64,000 nucleotides of DNA, from contig NZ_BMPB01000018.1 in assembly GCF_014647375.1 (NCBI RefSeq), forward strand, positions 33,904 through 97,903. The letters are read 5' to 3'. Of the stretch, positions 16,652 through 26,646 are shown piece by piece (position 1 is the first letter of the stretch; every line of letters begins with the position of its first letter). The translations under genes and the position numbers were made by a program. Source of the DNA: Parabacteroides faecis (GTDB taxonomy: Bacteria > Bacteroidota > Bacteroidia > Bacteroidales > Tannerellaceae). The notes under the pieces were generated by a model. The model made no database searches. It saw nothing but the letters and a program-made list of their open reading frames with translations, and was not told the origin of the DNA.

Positions 16652-17527
16652 ATGAAGGTAGGTATTTTTGGCAGCGAGTATCAGGTTGAGAAACAAAGCC
16701 AGATAAAACGGCTGTTTGAAAAGTTGATATCGCAGGAGGCGGAGATCTATGTGGATGTCCGTTTTTATAATTTTCTGGCTGATGGTCTGAATTATGAACC
16801 TCCCGTTGCGGGATTGCTGACGGACGATCATTTTGATCTCGATGTTGCCCTGAGTGTAGGTGGCGACGGTACGTTCCTGCGGACGGCTGCCCGTGTGAAC
16901 CGTCAGGATATCCCTATCCTGGGTATTAATACCGGACGGTTGGGGTTTCTTGCCGATGTGGGAGGAAATGACATCGAGGATACACTGGACGAATTGTTCA
17001 AGAACTATTATAAGATAGAAGAGCGCACCTTGTTGCGGCTTCATACGGAAGGGCGGGTGTTTCGCGGTTATAATTATGCCCTGAATGAGATTGCGATCTT
17101 AAAGCGCGATACCTCTTCGATGATCACGATCCATACTTCTCTGAATGATGAATACCTGGCTTCTTATCAGGCCGACGGTCTGCTGATCGCAACGCCGACT
17201 GGCTCGACGGCATATTCCATGAGTGTGAACGGCCCGATCATCATTCCTCAAAGCAAGAATCTGGTATTGAGTCCGGTCGCGCCTCATTCTCTGAATGTGC
17301 GCCCACTGATCATTCCGGATAATTATACGATCACGCTAGGGGTGGAAAGCCGGAACAAATCTTTTCTGATCTCCTTGGACGGCCGTTCGGAAATCTTTCC
17401 GACAGGCATCCAGTTGACGATAACGAAAGCCGATTATACCACGAAAGTGATAAAAAGATATAATCATACCTTCTATCAGACACTTCGCGAGAAGTTGATG
17501 TGGGGAGCCGATGCACGAATGAAATAG
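16652..17527 (+). CDS. nadK: NAD kinase
   Basis: NadK phosphorylates NAD to NADP. The 291-residue protein has the family ATP/phosphate motif SVGGDGTFLRTAARV (about residue 68), GRLGFLADV, the ALNEIAI segment and the conserved ATPTGSTAYSMSVNGPII block. I start at MKVGIFGSEYQ because the upstream frame consists only of translated repeat DNA (16571-16640). It is probably co-transcribed with the CBS protein, with the repeat lying between them. Confidence 0.94.
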   Translation: MKVGIFGSEYQVEKQSQIKRLFEKLISQEAEIYVDVRFYNFLADGLNYEPPVAGLLTDDHFDLDVALSVGGDGTFLRTAARVNRQDIPILGINTGRLGFLADVGGNDIEDTLDELFKNYYKIEERTLLRLHTEGRVFRGYNYALNEIAILKRDTSSMITIHTSLNDEYLASYQADGLLIATPTGSTAYSMSVNGPIIIPQSKNLVLSPVAPHSLNVRPLIIPDNYTITLGVESRNKSFLISLDGRSEIFPTGIQLTITKADYTTKVIKRYNHTFYQTLREKLMWGADARMK

Positions 17528-17560
17528 GGATATAGGGCGTAAGACTGCTCTAAAAAGATG

Positions 17561-17731
17561 TTTTACAGCATGTATTTGTTAAACGTGGTTAAATAAATGA
17601 GATTTCCAAGTGAAACGTTATGCTGCATAACATAAAACCTCTATATTTGCATCGTGTTTTTCATGGTATTAGATTTAAGGTTAACAATGAAGATTGGCTG
17701 TCCGTGATGGATAGCCTTTTTTGCGTTTATA
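17561..17731. repeat. Direct repeat copy 1: promoter, small transcribed unit and hairpin
   Basis: About 170 bp that recurs at 17775-17945, offset exactly 214 bp. The stretch from the TTATGCTGCATAA palindrome through the hairpin (about 17618-17726) is nearly identical in both, with differences only just after the -7 box. The part before the palindrome has diverged more, so the promoter-to-hairpin core is under constraint or was recently duplicated. Confidence 0.85.
17656..17722 (+). ncRNA. Candidate small RNA or mini-leader, copy 1
   Basis: TATATTTG at 17642-17649, with TATG 19 bp upstream (17619-17622), fits the Bacteroides promoter. A predicted start near 17656 and the terminator GGCTGTCC / GGATAGCC followed by T6 (17696-17722) give a transcript of about 67 nt. 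A 14-codon ATG frame (17663-17707) with peptide VLDLRLTMKIGCP ends in the hairpin loop, so it could be a tiny mRNA or leader rather than a non-coding RNA. No gene on this strand follows. Confidence 0.6.
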
Positions 17732-17774
17732 GGGTTCCTTGTCTTATGCTCATGCTTTATGCTTATAAAATATG

Positions 17775-17945
17775 TTTTGCAGCAGGTTTTTGTTAAACTG
17801 TATTAAATAGATGAGAAAAACAAGCAAAACATTATGCTGCATAACATAAAACCTCTATATTTGCACTGTGTTTTTCATGGTATTAGATTTAAGGTTAACA
17901 ATGAAGATTGGCTGTCCGTGATGGATAGCCTTTTTTGCGTTTTAT
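17775..17945. repeat. Direct repeat copy 2: promoter, small transcribed unit and hairpin
   Basis: Second copy of the unit described at 17561-17731. The TTATGCTGCATAA palindrome (17832-17844) again overlaps the -33 position. It ends 22 bp from the convergent histidine kinase gene. Confidence 0.85.
17870..17936 (+). ncRNA. Candidate small RNA or mini-leader, copy 2
   Basis: Same architecture as copy 1: TATATTTG at 17856-17863, TATG at 17833-17836, hairpin 17910-17936 with T6 tail, and the identical 14-codon frame. In this copy the hairpin could also help stop the convergent kinase transcript. Confidence 0.6.
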
Positions 17946-17967
17946 ACATACCGGTCTGACAGGCCGA

Positions 17968-20900
17968 TTACAGCAGGATCATTCTCGATTGTATGATATC
18001 GGATAGCTGTTCCTTTAATTTATTCGCTTGTACAGGTTTAGCCATATAGCCATCAAATCCGTTTGTCATGACTCTCTGTTCATCCGATGCATAGGCAAAG
18101 GCCGTAATAGCGATTATCGGGGCAAGAGGATCTATTTTTCGTATTTCCAAAGTGGCATCGTATCCATTCATGACAGGCATGTTCAAATCCATCAGTACGA
18201 TATCAGGAGATTCGTTTTTAAACATATCTACTGCTTCTTTTCCATTCCATGCGTGTATGAGGTAATAGTCATCTTTGAGTATAGTCTGGAATAATTTGTA
18301 GTTACTGTCATTATCCTCTGCTATAAGGATTGTAAGATGTTTTGTTTTGGATTTGACCTGTTTTTGTTTTTCTTCAATCTTTATTGTTTGCTTGACTGGT
18401 TCATAAGGTAATGTGAACCAGAAGATGGAACCTTTACCTTCCTCACTTTCAACACCTATCTGTCCGTTCATATTTTCTACGAGCATCCGGCAAATAGATA
18501 ATCCCAGTCCTGTTCCCTGAGCGAAACTGTTTAATTTAACAAATCGTTCGAAGATATCATTCTTTTTTTCTGCAGGAATTCCTATTCCAGTATCTTTGAT
18601 AAAGAAATACAGTCTTTTATCTCTGATCTCATAGCCAAAGCGGATATATCCCTCTTTTGTAAACTTGATTGCATTGTTTACCATATTAATCACTAACTGG
18701 GAAATTCTGTTTTTTTCTCCATGGATACAACATTGAGGATTTCCGGGTTCAAAAACCAGGTGTACTTTGTCGTTATGGAGTTTTAATCTTAAACTGTTCT
18801 CTAAATCCTGCATTAACTGGTTCAGTTCGAATTCTGTATAATTGAACTCCATAGTACCTGCCTCTATCTTTGATAGGTCAAGTATATCTCCGATAAGTTG
18901 TAGCAGCAGTGTATTATTGTTCTCGATAATGTTGATATATTCTTCTTGTTCGGAAGGTTCTTTGACCGAAGGGAGTAATGTGGAGAAACCTACGATCGCG
19001 TTTAACGGCGTACGGATTTCGTGGCTCATATTGGCTAAGAAGGCAGATTTCAATCTGTTTGATTCTTCGGCTTTGTTTTTCGCATCGAGCAGACTGTTCT
19101 CCATTTTTTTACGTTGGGTAATTACCAGGGACGATCCGACCAATGTAATAGGGAGTCCATTTTCATCGCGGCTGTCTACTGCAGCCTGAGCCTCGACCCA
19201 ATCCACTTGAATGCCCCGATCTGTGTGGCTGACTACACGATACTCTTCTTTTACCTTTGTGCATTTACCTTCTATCAGGTCATTGTAGGAATGTTGTACC
19301 CGCTGGCGGTCTTCTTTATATATCTTTGCGAAGTATTGCGACTCGGGAACAGACAACAGCTTTTCACTCTGTTCATTATCTGTAATCGCGAGTTCAACCT
19401 GGCGATTTACGTCACACAGGATCGTATGTTCACGCAGGTCCCATTTCCAGGGAACGATATTTGCAATGTCGAGTGCCATTGCAAGTTTATGGTTGATTGA
19501 ATCCAGTTTCACTTGCGTGTGATGAAGGTCGGTGCAATCGACACCAAAAATATCCACGTAGTCAGACTGGATAGAGAAAGTTAGTATTATGTTGAAATAG
19601 GTGGAAGATTGCTTGAGATAGTAAGTGAAACTGATTGTTTTTTTCTCTGTCTCCATGAGTTGAAAATAACGTATAAACATTGTCAACTCATCGTCGGGGA
19701 GATTGCTCATCTTTTGACCGATAATATCTTTGCCCTGGTGCATTGCATTCAGATATCGGTTGTTCACTTTATGAATGATGGCGTCAACCACTTCTCCTGT
19801 CTGATTACGTATCAAGCGTACTTTACAATAAAGTACCGGCATATTCTCAAAAAGATTGCTTAATTCCGCATTGGCTTCAATCTCTTTTTGCTGGGCAGTC
19901 TTCAACGCTTTAAGAGATTTTATGCGGCTGAACTGATATAGTGTATACAATATCAATATAATAAATAAGATACCGAGGGCTGCCAGGTGATACTTGTACT
20001 TTTCCAGTGCTGTTTTTGGAAGGTTCAGAAAAATAGAACCGGCAGGACACAAATATGTATTCACTTCTTTTTGCAAAAGTGCCGGATAATCAAATATAGG
20101 TTCTCCGTCGGGGATATAAAAAGGTATGTCTCTGGGTGCTTTGCCGGATAGGACAGCATTCAATGTCGCTTTTAACTGCTTGTTGAATGTTTGTTGCTGA
20201 TAAAAATAGCCGCCGATCATCCTGCTGTTGGGCATGATTGCATCTCCTAATGCAAAGATCGGAATGGTCGTATTGGAGATTACCTGAAATGTATTTGCCA
20301 TTAACAGGTCTCCTCCGGCAAAGGTTTGGCGGGTGAACCAGGAAGAAAAGAGGACTCCTGTAGTGTTTATATCAGCAGAGTTAAGCTTATGTAGCAAAGA
20401 ATCTGTCGTCATTTGTGCAGCAGAGAGGAATTCGTACTTTAAATCCGGATATGATTTTTTTAATAAAAGACGCAGATCGTGATCTAGTTGCTGATTGATA
20501 TAACGTCCGTCTCCGATAAAAGTCAATGTTTTCATACCGGGGATTATTTTTTGCATCAGGTCTACATTTTCAGGCAAGTAGTTTTTGGTTTCCAGCATTG
20601 TAAGGTTGTAACTTTCCGTTAATTGTTCCAATGGTACTTGCATGGTGATTTCTACCGGACGTTTTTTTATGTAGTTTTCGATTGGGCTTAAATAAGGCAA
20701 TTCAGCACACAGAACCAGAGGGATATCATCGCCCCAATGTTTTTTGCAATCGTCACACATTATGAACGAACTGTTTCCCAGCAGTAAAATGGCTTTGGGC
20801 GCATGTGTGTATCTGGGGAAAAAAGATTCTTTAAATTTATTCAGTTTAGTAGAATCATCGATCATTAACATGTTCATATTCTCGACATAAAAATCAAGAT

Positions 20901-21096
20901 TTGAACCTGCTACCAATTCCTGTTGTATAGGGGTAATGAGTGCATTACTCCAGGTAGCATCGGATGTGTAACTGTTCAGAACCAATAAATAATCTTTATT
21001 GGAATCTGAATTTTGGGCAACTAAATTTATAGCGCAGGCAAGCTGTAAGCCTGCAAAAATTGCTAAAATCGTGTTGAGGCGCATATTAGATTTCAT
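17968..21096 (-). CDS. Hybrid sensor histidine kinase with periplasmic binding-protein-like sensor
   Basis: The 1042-residue protein, started at [18 protein letters not shown], carries a signal peptide and a periplasmic sensor of about 330 residues resembling ABC substrate-binding domains ([18 protein letters not shown]). A membrane helix ([19 protein letters not shown]) follows, then two PAS-like regions and a histidine kinase core with H-box [19 protein letters not shown] and GTGLGLS. The C-terminal receiver has the phospho-acceptor Asp in IVLMDLNMP. No DNA-binding domain follows, unlike classical one-component hybrid regulators of Bacteroides, so output must go through a partner or stay within the protein. 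A TATATTTG box lies at 21130-21137 (minus strand). The ligand is unknown. Confidence 0.88.
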   Translation of the reverse strand: MKSNMRLNTILAIFAGLQLACAINLVAQNSDSNKDYLLVLNSYTSDATWSNALITPIQQELVAGSNLDFYVENMNMLMIDDSTKLNKFKESFFPRYTHAPKAILLLGNSSFIMCDDCKKHWGDDIPLVLCAELPYLSPIENYIKKRPVEITMQVPLEQLTESYNLTMLETKNYLPENVDLMQKIIPGMKTLTFIGDGRYINQQLDHDLRLLLKKSYPDLKYEFLSAAQMTTDSLLHKLNSADINTTGVLFSSWFTRQTFAGGDLLMANTFQVISNTTIPIFALGDAIMPNSRMIGGYFYQQQTFNKQLKATLNAVLSGKAPRDIPFYIPDGEPIFDYPALLQKEVNTYLCPAGSIFLNLPKTALEKYKYHLAALGILFIILILYTLYQFSRIKSLKALKTAQQKEIEANAELSNLFENMPVLYCKVRLIRNQTGEVVDAIIHKVNNRYLNAMHQGKDIIGQKMSNLPDDELTMFIRYFQLMETEKKTISFTYYLKQSSTYFNIILTFSIQSDYVDIFGVDCTDLHHTQVKLDSINHKLAMALDIANIVPWKWDLREHTILCDVNRQVELAITDNEQSEKLLSVPESQYFAKIYKEDRQRVQHSYNDLIEGKCTKVKEEYRVVSHTDRGIQVDWVEAQAAVDSRDENGLPITLVGSSLVITQRKKMENSLLDAKNKAEESNRLKSAFLANMSHEIRTPLNAIVGFSTLLPSVKEPSEQEEYINIIENNNTLLLQLIGDILDLSKIEAGTMEFNYTEFELNQLMQDLENSLRLKLHNDKVHLVFEPGNPQCCIHGEKNRISQLVINMVNNAIKFTKEGYIRFGYEIRDKRLYFFIKDTGIGIPAEKKNDIFERFVKLNSFAQGTGLGLSICRMLVENMNGQIGVESEEGKGSIFWFTLPYEPVKQTIKIEEKQKQVKSKTKHLTILIAEDNDSNYKLFQTILKDDYYLIHAWNGKEAVDMFKNESPDIVLMDLNMPVMNGYDATLEIRKIDPLAPIIAITAFAYASDEQRVMTNGFDGYMAKPVQANKLKEQLSDIIQSRMILL

Positions 21097-21356
21097 AACA
21101 ATACAATATGAAATTTTTAAAAAACTGGGCAAATATAATCTTTTTTTCGATCTGAGTTATTCCTTTTGATTTTTATTGCTTCTTTGGTCTTAAAAATGAT
21201 GTTTGTGTGTCGGTTTAGTTAATAAATGTTTCCTGATTTTGTTAATTGTCGCTTTGGTGTATGACAATAGAGAATAAGCCAAGCACAGATGCATGCCTGG
21301 CTCTTACTTTTTGAGTGTTTGTGATTTGTGGTGACTTTTTTAAGTTTATAAAACTC

Positions 21357-22505
21357 TTAAAAAGCTTCTGCGAAGTTGAATACAAATCCTCCTGTATCTT
21401 TCCCAAAACCGTAATCTATACGGGCATTTACATTATGTTTAAATTCGATTCGTAATCCCAGCCCGTAGTTGGGTAAGATATTCTTACAGTTGAATTTTTT
21501 CAGTTCAGGAAATACGCTGCCGGTTCCAATCCACGCCACACAACCCAGGCGATTGAATATGTGTTGGCGTAATTCCACTTGGGCAGTCAGCTGATTACAA
21601 TCGATGTAACGTCCCCCGTAATAACCACGCATACGGAAACCGCCGCTACCTAGTTCTTCCCGTAAAGGCCAGGGTGTGTTCTTTTTATTGAATTGTCCGT
21701 AAATATCTCCGGCTATTATACCTCCGGGCCATACTTTCTGATAGATATCGAATATAAAGTTGGTACTGAACAGTGTTTTATTGAAACTGCCTAAGAACTC
21801 AGGATATATCACTTCTTTGAACATGATATAAATGCCCCTTTTCGGATTTAGTATAAAATCGCGGGTATCATACTGAAGTGAAATACCCAGACCTGTGAAA
21901 AAATAACTCTGCTTTTGCCCTTCCAGGTAAGAGATGTCTTTTATATCGGATAAATCTGCATAATTGAGATTGAAGGCGGCTCCGATATAGAATTGTTTAC
22001 TTAGTTTATAAACATAATCGGATTCCCATCTTATCTGTTGCCGGGTATATTCGGATAAAGGATTCATGGCACACCCTTCATAAGAAACTCCCCAGAAGTT
22101 AAGCGTTTTACGGGCAAATTCAAGACTATAGGATAAGCGCGACCTGTTTCCTTTGAAATGGTTGTTGCCTGTCGCTGTAAGTGTATAGAAGCCGTTTATA
22201 GAAATATTGCCTGTCAGGGTAATGTCGGAAGGCTGCATGATCGAATCCTTACGGTCCAGACGATATAATCCGGTAGCCATTCCTCCGACTCCAAAGCTGC
22301 CTTCGCGGGTATAGGAGGGAGCTACGGCATAACTCATATCTATCTTTCTTTCAAAAGTGCGGTCTACATTACCATATATAAAGCTATTCCAGTATTTTTT
22401 CAAAGCGCCGTCCTTTTTCTCTATATAGATACTATCTTGTTGTGAATAAAGAGGCATGGCCATAGAAGCGGAGAAAATAAAAAGAAATAAAAACTTAAGT
22501 TTCAT
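21357..22505 (-). CDS. BamA/TamA-like outer membrane beta-barrel protein
   Basis: The 382-residue protein has a signal peptide (MKLKFLFLFIFSASMAMPLYSQ) and a barrel resembling the bacterial surface antigen domain. Visible are SLQYDTRDFILNPKRGIYI, the RMRGYYGGRYID loop related to the VRGF/Y lid motif, LTAQVELRQHIF and a terminal aromatic residue for Bam recognition. No POTRA domains are present, so it is a short barrel-only member, possibly a surface enzyme or adhesin scaffold. The upstream barrel gene is 29 bp away and probably co-transcribed. A weak hairpin lies at 21276-21304. Confidence 0.78.
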   Translation of the reverse strand: MKLKFLFLFIFSASMAMPLYSQQDSIYIEKKDGALKKYWNSFIYGNVDRTFERKIDMSYAVAPSYTREGSFGVGGMATGLYRLDRKDSIMQPSDITLTGNISINGFYTLTATGNNHFKGNRSRLSYSLEFARKTLNFWGVSYEGCAMNPLSEYTRQQIRWESDYVYKLSKQFYIGAAFNLNYADLSDIKDISYLEGQKQSYFFTGLGISLQYDTRDFILNPKRGIYIMFKEVIYPEFLGSFNKTLFSTNFIFDIYQKVWPGGIIAGDIYGQFNKKNTPWPLREELGSGGFRMRGYYGGRYIDCNQLTAQVELRQHIFNRLGCVAWIGTGSVFPELKKFNCKNILPNYGLGLRIEFKHNVNARIDYGFGKDTGGFVFNFAEAF

Positions 22506-22534
22506 CTTTTGTGTGTTTGGATGTTGGTTTACTT

Positions 22535-23227
22535 TTATTTCCGGAAACAGTAGGCGAAGCCCAGGCTAAATGTTTGTGGGTGCAATGCCGCAGAACTTTC
22601 ATTCGCATCCAGCAGATTGGATATGCTTATCTTGTAACTTACATTTATCAGAAGTCCGAAAGGAAACTCGTAACTGTTTATAATACCGAAGCCTGAGTTT
22701 GAATCCCGCATGACAGGTGTTCCGCTTTCTGTATTTTTTTCGTAGAGGTCGATTTTTTCCCCTTCTCTTTTTAATGAAGCGTCGAGGCCGAACTCCGTAT
22801 AAGGGCCAATCCCGATGTGGATGCGGTGCCCATTCTTTAATTTAGTGTGATACATCGCATAAATAGGAATTTCCATTCCCCAATAGCGATAAATGCCGTT
22901 TTGGTTGTTACGGTCGAATTCAGATTCTTTGTAGTGGAGTAAAAGTTCCGGTTGGATTGAGAAATGTTTGGAAATTCCCAGATTCAGAAATCCTCCTGTC
23001 GTTACGCCCGGCTTCATTACGCTTTTTCCACCCCCTATTCCGGAATGGACGAAGCTGGAATAGTTGCTTTCTACCAGGACTCCGCCGGATATTTCGATCT
23101 TTTTATTCTGTTTGCCTTCTTGTGTTCCCTCTTCAGGCTTTTGATTGTTCGTAGTTTGCGCACTGCCGGATATCATGTTTATTCCGGCCAGGAGTAACGC
23201 GAGCATTAACATTTTCTGTCTTCTCAT
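22535..23227 (-). CDS. Outer membrane beta-barrel protein (PorT/OmpA-barrel type)
   Basis: The 230-residue protein has a signal peptide (MLMLALLLAGINMISGSAQ), a linker (QKPEEGTQEGKQNKK), then alternating amphipathic strands such as GGVLVESNYSSFVHSG, HFSIQPELLLHY and TFSLGFAYCF. This matches the small 8-10-strand barrels common in Bacteroidetes. The function is unknown. It is first in a two-gene unit with the barrel at 21357-22505. A promoter-like CAAAAGTA (23260-23267, minus TACTTTTG) with TTTG 18 bp further upstream precedes it. Confidence 0.75.
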   Translation of the reverse strand: MRRQKMLMLALLLAGINMISGSAQTTNNQKPEEGTQEGKQNKKIEISGGVLVESNYSSFVHSGIGGGKSVMKPGVTTGGFLNLGISKHFSIQPELLLHYKESEFDRNNQNGIYRYWGMEIPIYAMYHTKLKNGHRIHIGIGPYTEFGLDASLKREGEKIDLYEKNTESGTPVMRDSNSGFGIINSYEFPFGLLINVSYKISISNLLDANESSAALHPQTFSLGFAYCFRK

Positions 23228-23259
23228 TTTTGTTTTATTTATTCGTTTTTAAACTTGTG

Positions 23260-23289
23260 CAAAAGTAGAGCGGGGGATAGGATGGCAAA
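23260..23289 (-). promoter_or_regulatory. Promoter for the two barrel-protein genes
   Basis: Minus-strand TTTG (23286-23289), 18 bp, TACTTTTG (23260-23267): near-consensus with a slightly short spacer, 33 bp before the ATG. It lies back-to-back with the AraC gene. Confidence 0.5.
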
Positions 23290-23378
23290 AGGTCTTTTAG
23301 ATTGAAAGTTGGACGAAAATGCCGATTTATGAATTTATGCAGTTGAAATATTTATCTTTGTTGTTCTAATTTACGGAT

Positions 23379-24239
23379 ATGGGAAATGTGACCTCTTTGG
23401 ATTGGCATGCTAAGCCTGGAGAAATAGAACAGGCTGATTTTATAAATGACGATTTTTATATGTATAAGAATACGTTGATAAATCCGCTCAACCATCCTTT
23501 CAAAGCAAATAAGACAATTTGTTGTATTTGTCTGAAAGGAGAAATAAGGGGAAGGATAGACTTGATGCCTTATTGTGTGAAAGCACCTGCTATTTCTATC
23601 ACTTTACCGGGGCAAATATTGGAATATGAATCCAATACATCTGATTTTGAAGCTGTATTCGTTCTTATGTCGGAGCAGTTTAACGATAGTCTGCATTTGC
23701 CGGATCGTTTTTCCACTTTTCTTTCGGTTCGTAATAATCCGGTTATTTCATTAGGCCCCGGTCAGTTAGAGGCTATACAAACTTATTGTACCATGATTCA
23801 ACGGGTGATTCGTGTGAAAGATAATCCTAACCGTATGGAAATTGTGAAGCATCTCACAATTGCATTCTTTTATGGTCTGGGATATTATTTCCATAAATCA
23901 TCGGAGATAGAAAAGATAACAAAAAGTGAAATGCTGGTGAGAGACTTCTTGAAGCAGGTACAGTTATTCCATAAAAAAGAAAGACGTATAGATTTTTATG
24001 CAGACAAGTTACAGCTGAGTTCTAAATATCTTTCTCAGGTAATCAAAAATTATAGTGGAAAGTCGGCAGCAGACTGGATCGATGAGTATGTCGTGCTGGA
24101 AGCGAAGGCTTTATTGAAATCTACCAATATGACTATACAACAAATCAGCGACGAGTTGAACTTTCCTTCCCAATCGTTTTTTGGAAAGTTCTTTAAAAGG
24201 ATTTCGGGAGTATCTCCCAAAACATATAGGGATCGGTAA
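23379..24239 (+). CDS. AraC-family transcriptional regulator
   Basis: The 286-residue protein has an N-terminal effector-like domain with no close motif. The C-terminal two-helix-turn-helix domain spans about residues 195-286 (IDFYADKLQLSSKYLSQVIKN and NMTIQQISDELNFPSQSFFGKFFKRISGVSPKTYR). It is divergent from the two barrel-protein genes, making that pair a plausible target. A TATCTTTG box at 23353-23360 ends 18 bp before the ATG. The inducer is unknown. Confidence 0.87.
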   Translation: MGNVTSLDWHAKPGEIEQADFINDDFYMYKNTLINPLNHPFKANKTICCICLKGEIRGRIDLMPYCVKAPAISITLPGQILEYESNTSDFEAVFVLMSEQFNDSLHLPDRFSTFLSVRNNPVISLGPGQLEAIQTYCTMIQRVIRVKDNPNRMEIVKHLTIAFFYGLGYYFHKSSEIEKITKSEMLVRDFLKQVQLFHKKERRIDFYADKLQLSSKYLSQVIKNYSGKSAADWIDEYVVLEAKALLKSTNMTIQQISDELNFPSQSFFGKFFKRISGVSPKTYRDR

Positions 24240-24344
24240 ATAGCTTCGGATCGTTTTTATATTTATAGGCGGATCGGTCTTTATATCCGTAGAAAAAAAC
24301 TTATCTTTGTACCCCTGTTAAACGTAAATGCTTCAAATAAAGAT

Positions 24345-24887
24345 ATGAAAAGAATATTCTGCCCCAAATGTGATAATCAGTTGTCGTTCGATGAAACCAA
24401 ATATCCGGATGGAAAGATACTGGCTTTTGTGTGTCCGCAATGCGGGTCGCAATTTAAGATAAAGCTGGGACGCAAGACCGTCCGTACGGAATCAGGCCAG
24501 GAAAAAGAGGTGAAGGAACCCGATTTCTCCTGCGGCCATATTACCGTGATCGAGAATACGTTCGGTTTTAAGCAGGAACTGCCGCTTGTGATGGGCGATA
24601 ATATGATAGGACGGAGGAATAAGGATACGGAAGGTGTGGATGTTCCTATCATTACGAGCGATCCGAGTGTGGGACGTAAACATTGTATTATTAATGTAAA
24701 GGAGGATAAGCAGGGGAAATTGGTTTATACCCTGCGTGATAACCAAAGTATGACCGGCACCTTCCTGCGCAGTGTGCTTTTAGGAAAAAAAGAACAGGTA
24801 CGTATCGGTGAGGGAGCTATTGTGACGATCGGTGCGACTACTTTTATACTTCATGTTCCGGAAGGGGAAGAAGAGGAGGATTTTTAA
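24345..24887 (+). CDS. Zinc-ribbon and FHA domain protein
   Basis: The 180-residue protein has an N-terminal zinc ribbon with two CPxC pairs (FCPKCDNQLSF and FVCPQCGSQFKI), then an FHA domain with the phosphothreonine-binding features NMIGRRN, DPSVGRKHCIINV and DNQSMTGTFL. Such proteins bind phosphorylated partners, but no kinase or phosphatase lies nearby. A TATCTTTG box at 24302-24309 is upstream, suggesting a separate transcript from the AraC gene. Confidence 0.83.
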   Translation: MKRIFCPKCDNQLSFDETKYPDGKILAFVCPQCGSQFKIKLGRKTVRTESGQEKEVKEPDFSCGHITVIENTFGFKQELPLVMGDNMIGRRNKDTEGVDVPIITSDPSVGRKHCIINVKEDKQGKLVYTLRDNQSMTGTFLRSVLLGKKEQVRIGEGAIVTIGATTFILHVPEGEEEEDF

Positions 24888-24888
24888 A

Positions 24889-25023
24889 TTAAACTTAGAA
24901 ACTGCTCCGGAGTGAATGATCTCTTACATCAGGGCGATAAGGGAGATAGGGGGAATTGGCGTAGGTTTCGGGAGAGATGGATACAAGATTACCTTTCATC
25001 TCCGGCGCAGTTCTAAAGTTTAA
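24889..25023. repeat. 135-bp element with 24-bp terminal inverted repeats
   Basis: The ends 24889-24912 (TTAAACTTAGAAAC...CCGGAG) and 25000-25023 are imperfect inverted complements, 24 bp each with few differences. The interior is purine-rich with no open frame of note. It begins 2 bp after the FHA stop. It could be a MITE-type element or a structured RNA whose closing stem is the repeat. The rest of the 469-bp gap (25024-25356) shows only a small stem (AGTTGTT / AACAACT near 25050-25072) and the promoter box of the next gene. Confidence 0.6.
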
Positions 25024-25321
25024 ATCTCATTATTCATGTTTTTTATTTAGTTGTTCAACGATAAAACAACTATAAGGCTATTTGGCTCACGGCAATTTAC
25101 GTAAAGAATCAAAAAGAACTGAAAGAAAAGTTTTGTTAAAAAGTGGCTAAACTGAAAGTCTGATTATGAGAAATAAGGCGTGCGGGAAATTTTTAGAAAC
25201 AAATGTAAATGTTAATTGATAGTTTTTTACAACTCGAAAAAACAAAGAAATACAGTATTTCCCGGTAAATTCATCTGTAAATAAAAAAGTGGCGATGTTA
25301 GTAATCCGTTGTTTTTATATG

Positions 25322-25329
25322 TAATTTTG
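25322..25329 (+). promoter_or_regulatory. Promoter -7 box for MFS gene
   Basis: TAATTTTG fits TAnnTTTG, 27 bp before the ATG. No good -33 element was found. Confidence 0.4.
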
Positions 25330-25356
25330 CGGTCCAATAGGCAATAAGGTTAACAA

Positions 25357-26574
25357 ATGGGACAAAATAGAGTAGAGCCGGTTAGTGGTATTACTTTCCG
25401 GATATTGGTGGCATTAAGCATTTCACATTGTATAAATGATTCGTTGCAGTCTGTTATCACAGCCGTTTATCCACTATTTAAGGATGATTTAGCGTTGACA
25501 TTTGCGCAGATCGGATTGATTACGCTGGTCTATCAATCGGCGGCATCCGTGTTTCAACCGCTTACCGGATTATATTTCGACAAACATCCGTCTCCGTGGT
25601 CGTTACCTATCGGGATGAGTTTTACGCTGATCGGTTTGCTTAGCCTGGCATTTGCAAATTCTTTACCCTGGGTTTTATGTTCTGTGGCTTTGATTGGTGT
25701 CGGTTCGTCGATATTCCATCCGGAGGCTTCGCGGTTGACTTCGTTGGCATCCGGAGGGAAAAGGGGACTGGCGCAATCTTTATTCCAGGTGGGGGGAAAC
25801 CTTGGAGGATCATTAGGGCCGTTGCTCGTAGCTATCCTGGTGGCTCCTTACGGGCGAAGCCATATTGCTTTTTTTTCTATCCTGGCTTTTATCGCGATTC
25901 TTATCATGACCTATGTGGGGCGTTGGTACAAAGGGTTGCTTCAGCGGTTTAAGCGGGAAGACATAGGAACATCCCAACGTCATGTAGAAATGCCTTTGTC
26001 GCTGGGGAAAACTGTTTTTTCCATCTCTATCCTGCTGATCCTGATCTTTTCCAAATACATTTATATGGCGAGCCTCAACAGTTACTACACTTTCTACCTG
26101 ATAGAGAAGTTCGGGGTGAGCGTGCAATCTTCGCAGTTGTTCTTATTTGTATTCCTGATCGCGACTGCTCTCGGCACATTGATGGGCGGTCCGATAGGTG
26201 ACAAGGTGGGACGTAAATATGTTATTTGGGCATCTATCCTGGGAGCGGCACCTTTTTCACTGATAATGCCGCATGTGGATAGTTTATATCTGACAGCTGT
26301 ATTGAGTTTTTGTGTCGGTCTGACATTATCCTCTGCATTTCCGGCTATTCTTGTGTATGCGCAGGAGTTGTTGCCTTATAAACTGGGACTTATTTCCGGC
26401 TTATTCTTCGGTTTTGCTTTTGGGGTGGCGGGGATCGCTTCGGCTGTGCTGGGGAATCTGGCGGATCATTACGGTATTGAGACTGTCTATAATGTCTGTG
26501 CCTATATGCCGCTGATCGGACTGGTCACCTGGTTCTTACCGGACTTAAAGAAAGCGACCCAAAAAGGAAGTTAG
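25357..26574 (+). CDS. MFS transporter, fosmidomycin-resistance (Fsr) type
   Basis: The 405-residue protein has about twelve membrane segments. The family-typical stretches are SISHCINDSLQSVITAVYPLF, PLTGLYFDKHPSP, the GVGSSIFHPEASR motif and GGNLGGSLGPLL in the N-terminal half, with GGPIGDKVGRKYVIW in the loop between helices 8 and 9. Fsr proteins export fosmidomycin and related compounds in proteobacteria; the natural substrate here is unknown. A separate promoter box precedes it and the TolC-type exporter operon begins 72 bp after it. Confidence 0.87.
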   Translation: MGQNRVEPVSGITFRILVALSISHCINDSLQSVITAVYPLFKDDLALTFAQIGLITLVYQSAASVFQPLTGLYFDKHPSPWSLPIGMSFTLIGLLSLAFANSLPWVLCSVALIGVGSSIFHPEASRLTSLASGGKRGLAQSLFQVGGNLGGSLGPLLVAILVAPYGRSHIAFFSILAFIAILIMTYVGRWYKGLLQRFKREDIGTSQRHVEMPLSLGKTVFSISILLILIFSKYIYMASLNSYYTFYLIEKFGVSVQSSQLFLFVFLIATALGTLMGGPIGDKVGRKYVIWASILGAAPFSLIMPHVDSLYLTAVLSFCVGLTLSSAFPAILVYAQELLPYKLGLISGLFFGFAFGVAGIASAVLGNLADHYGIETVYNVCAYMPLIGLVTWFLPDLKKATQKGS

Positions 26575-26646
26575 CCCGCTGAACAATCCCGGAGAAGGGG
26601 TTGTTATTAATCATAAATTTCGCTCAAACTAAATTTAAACGTATTT

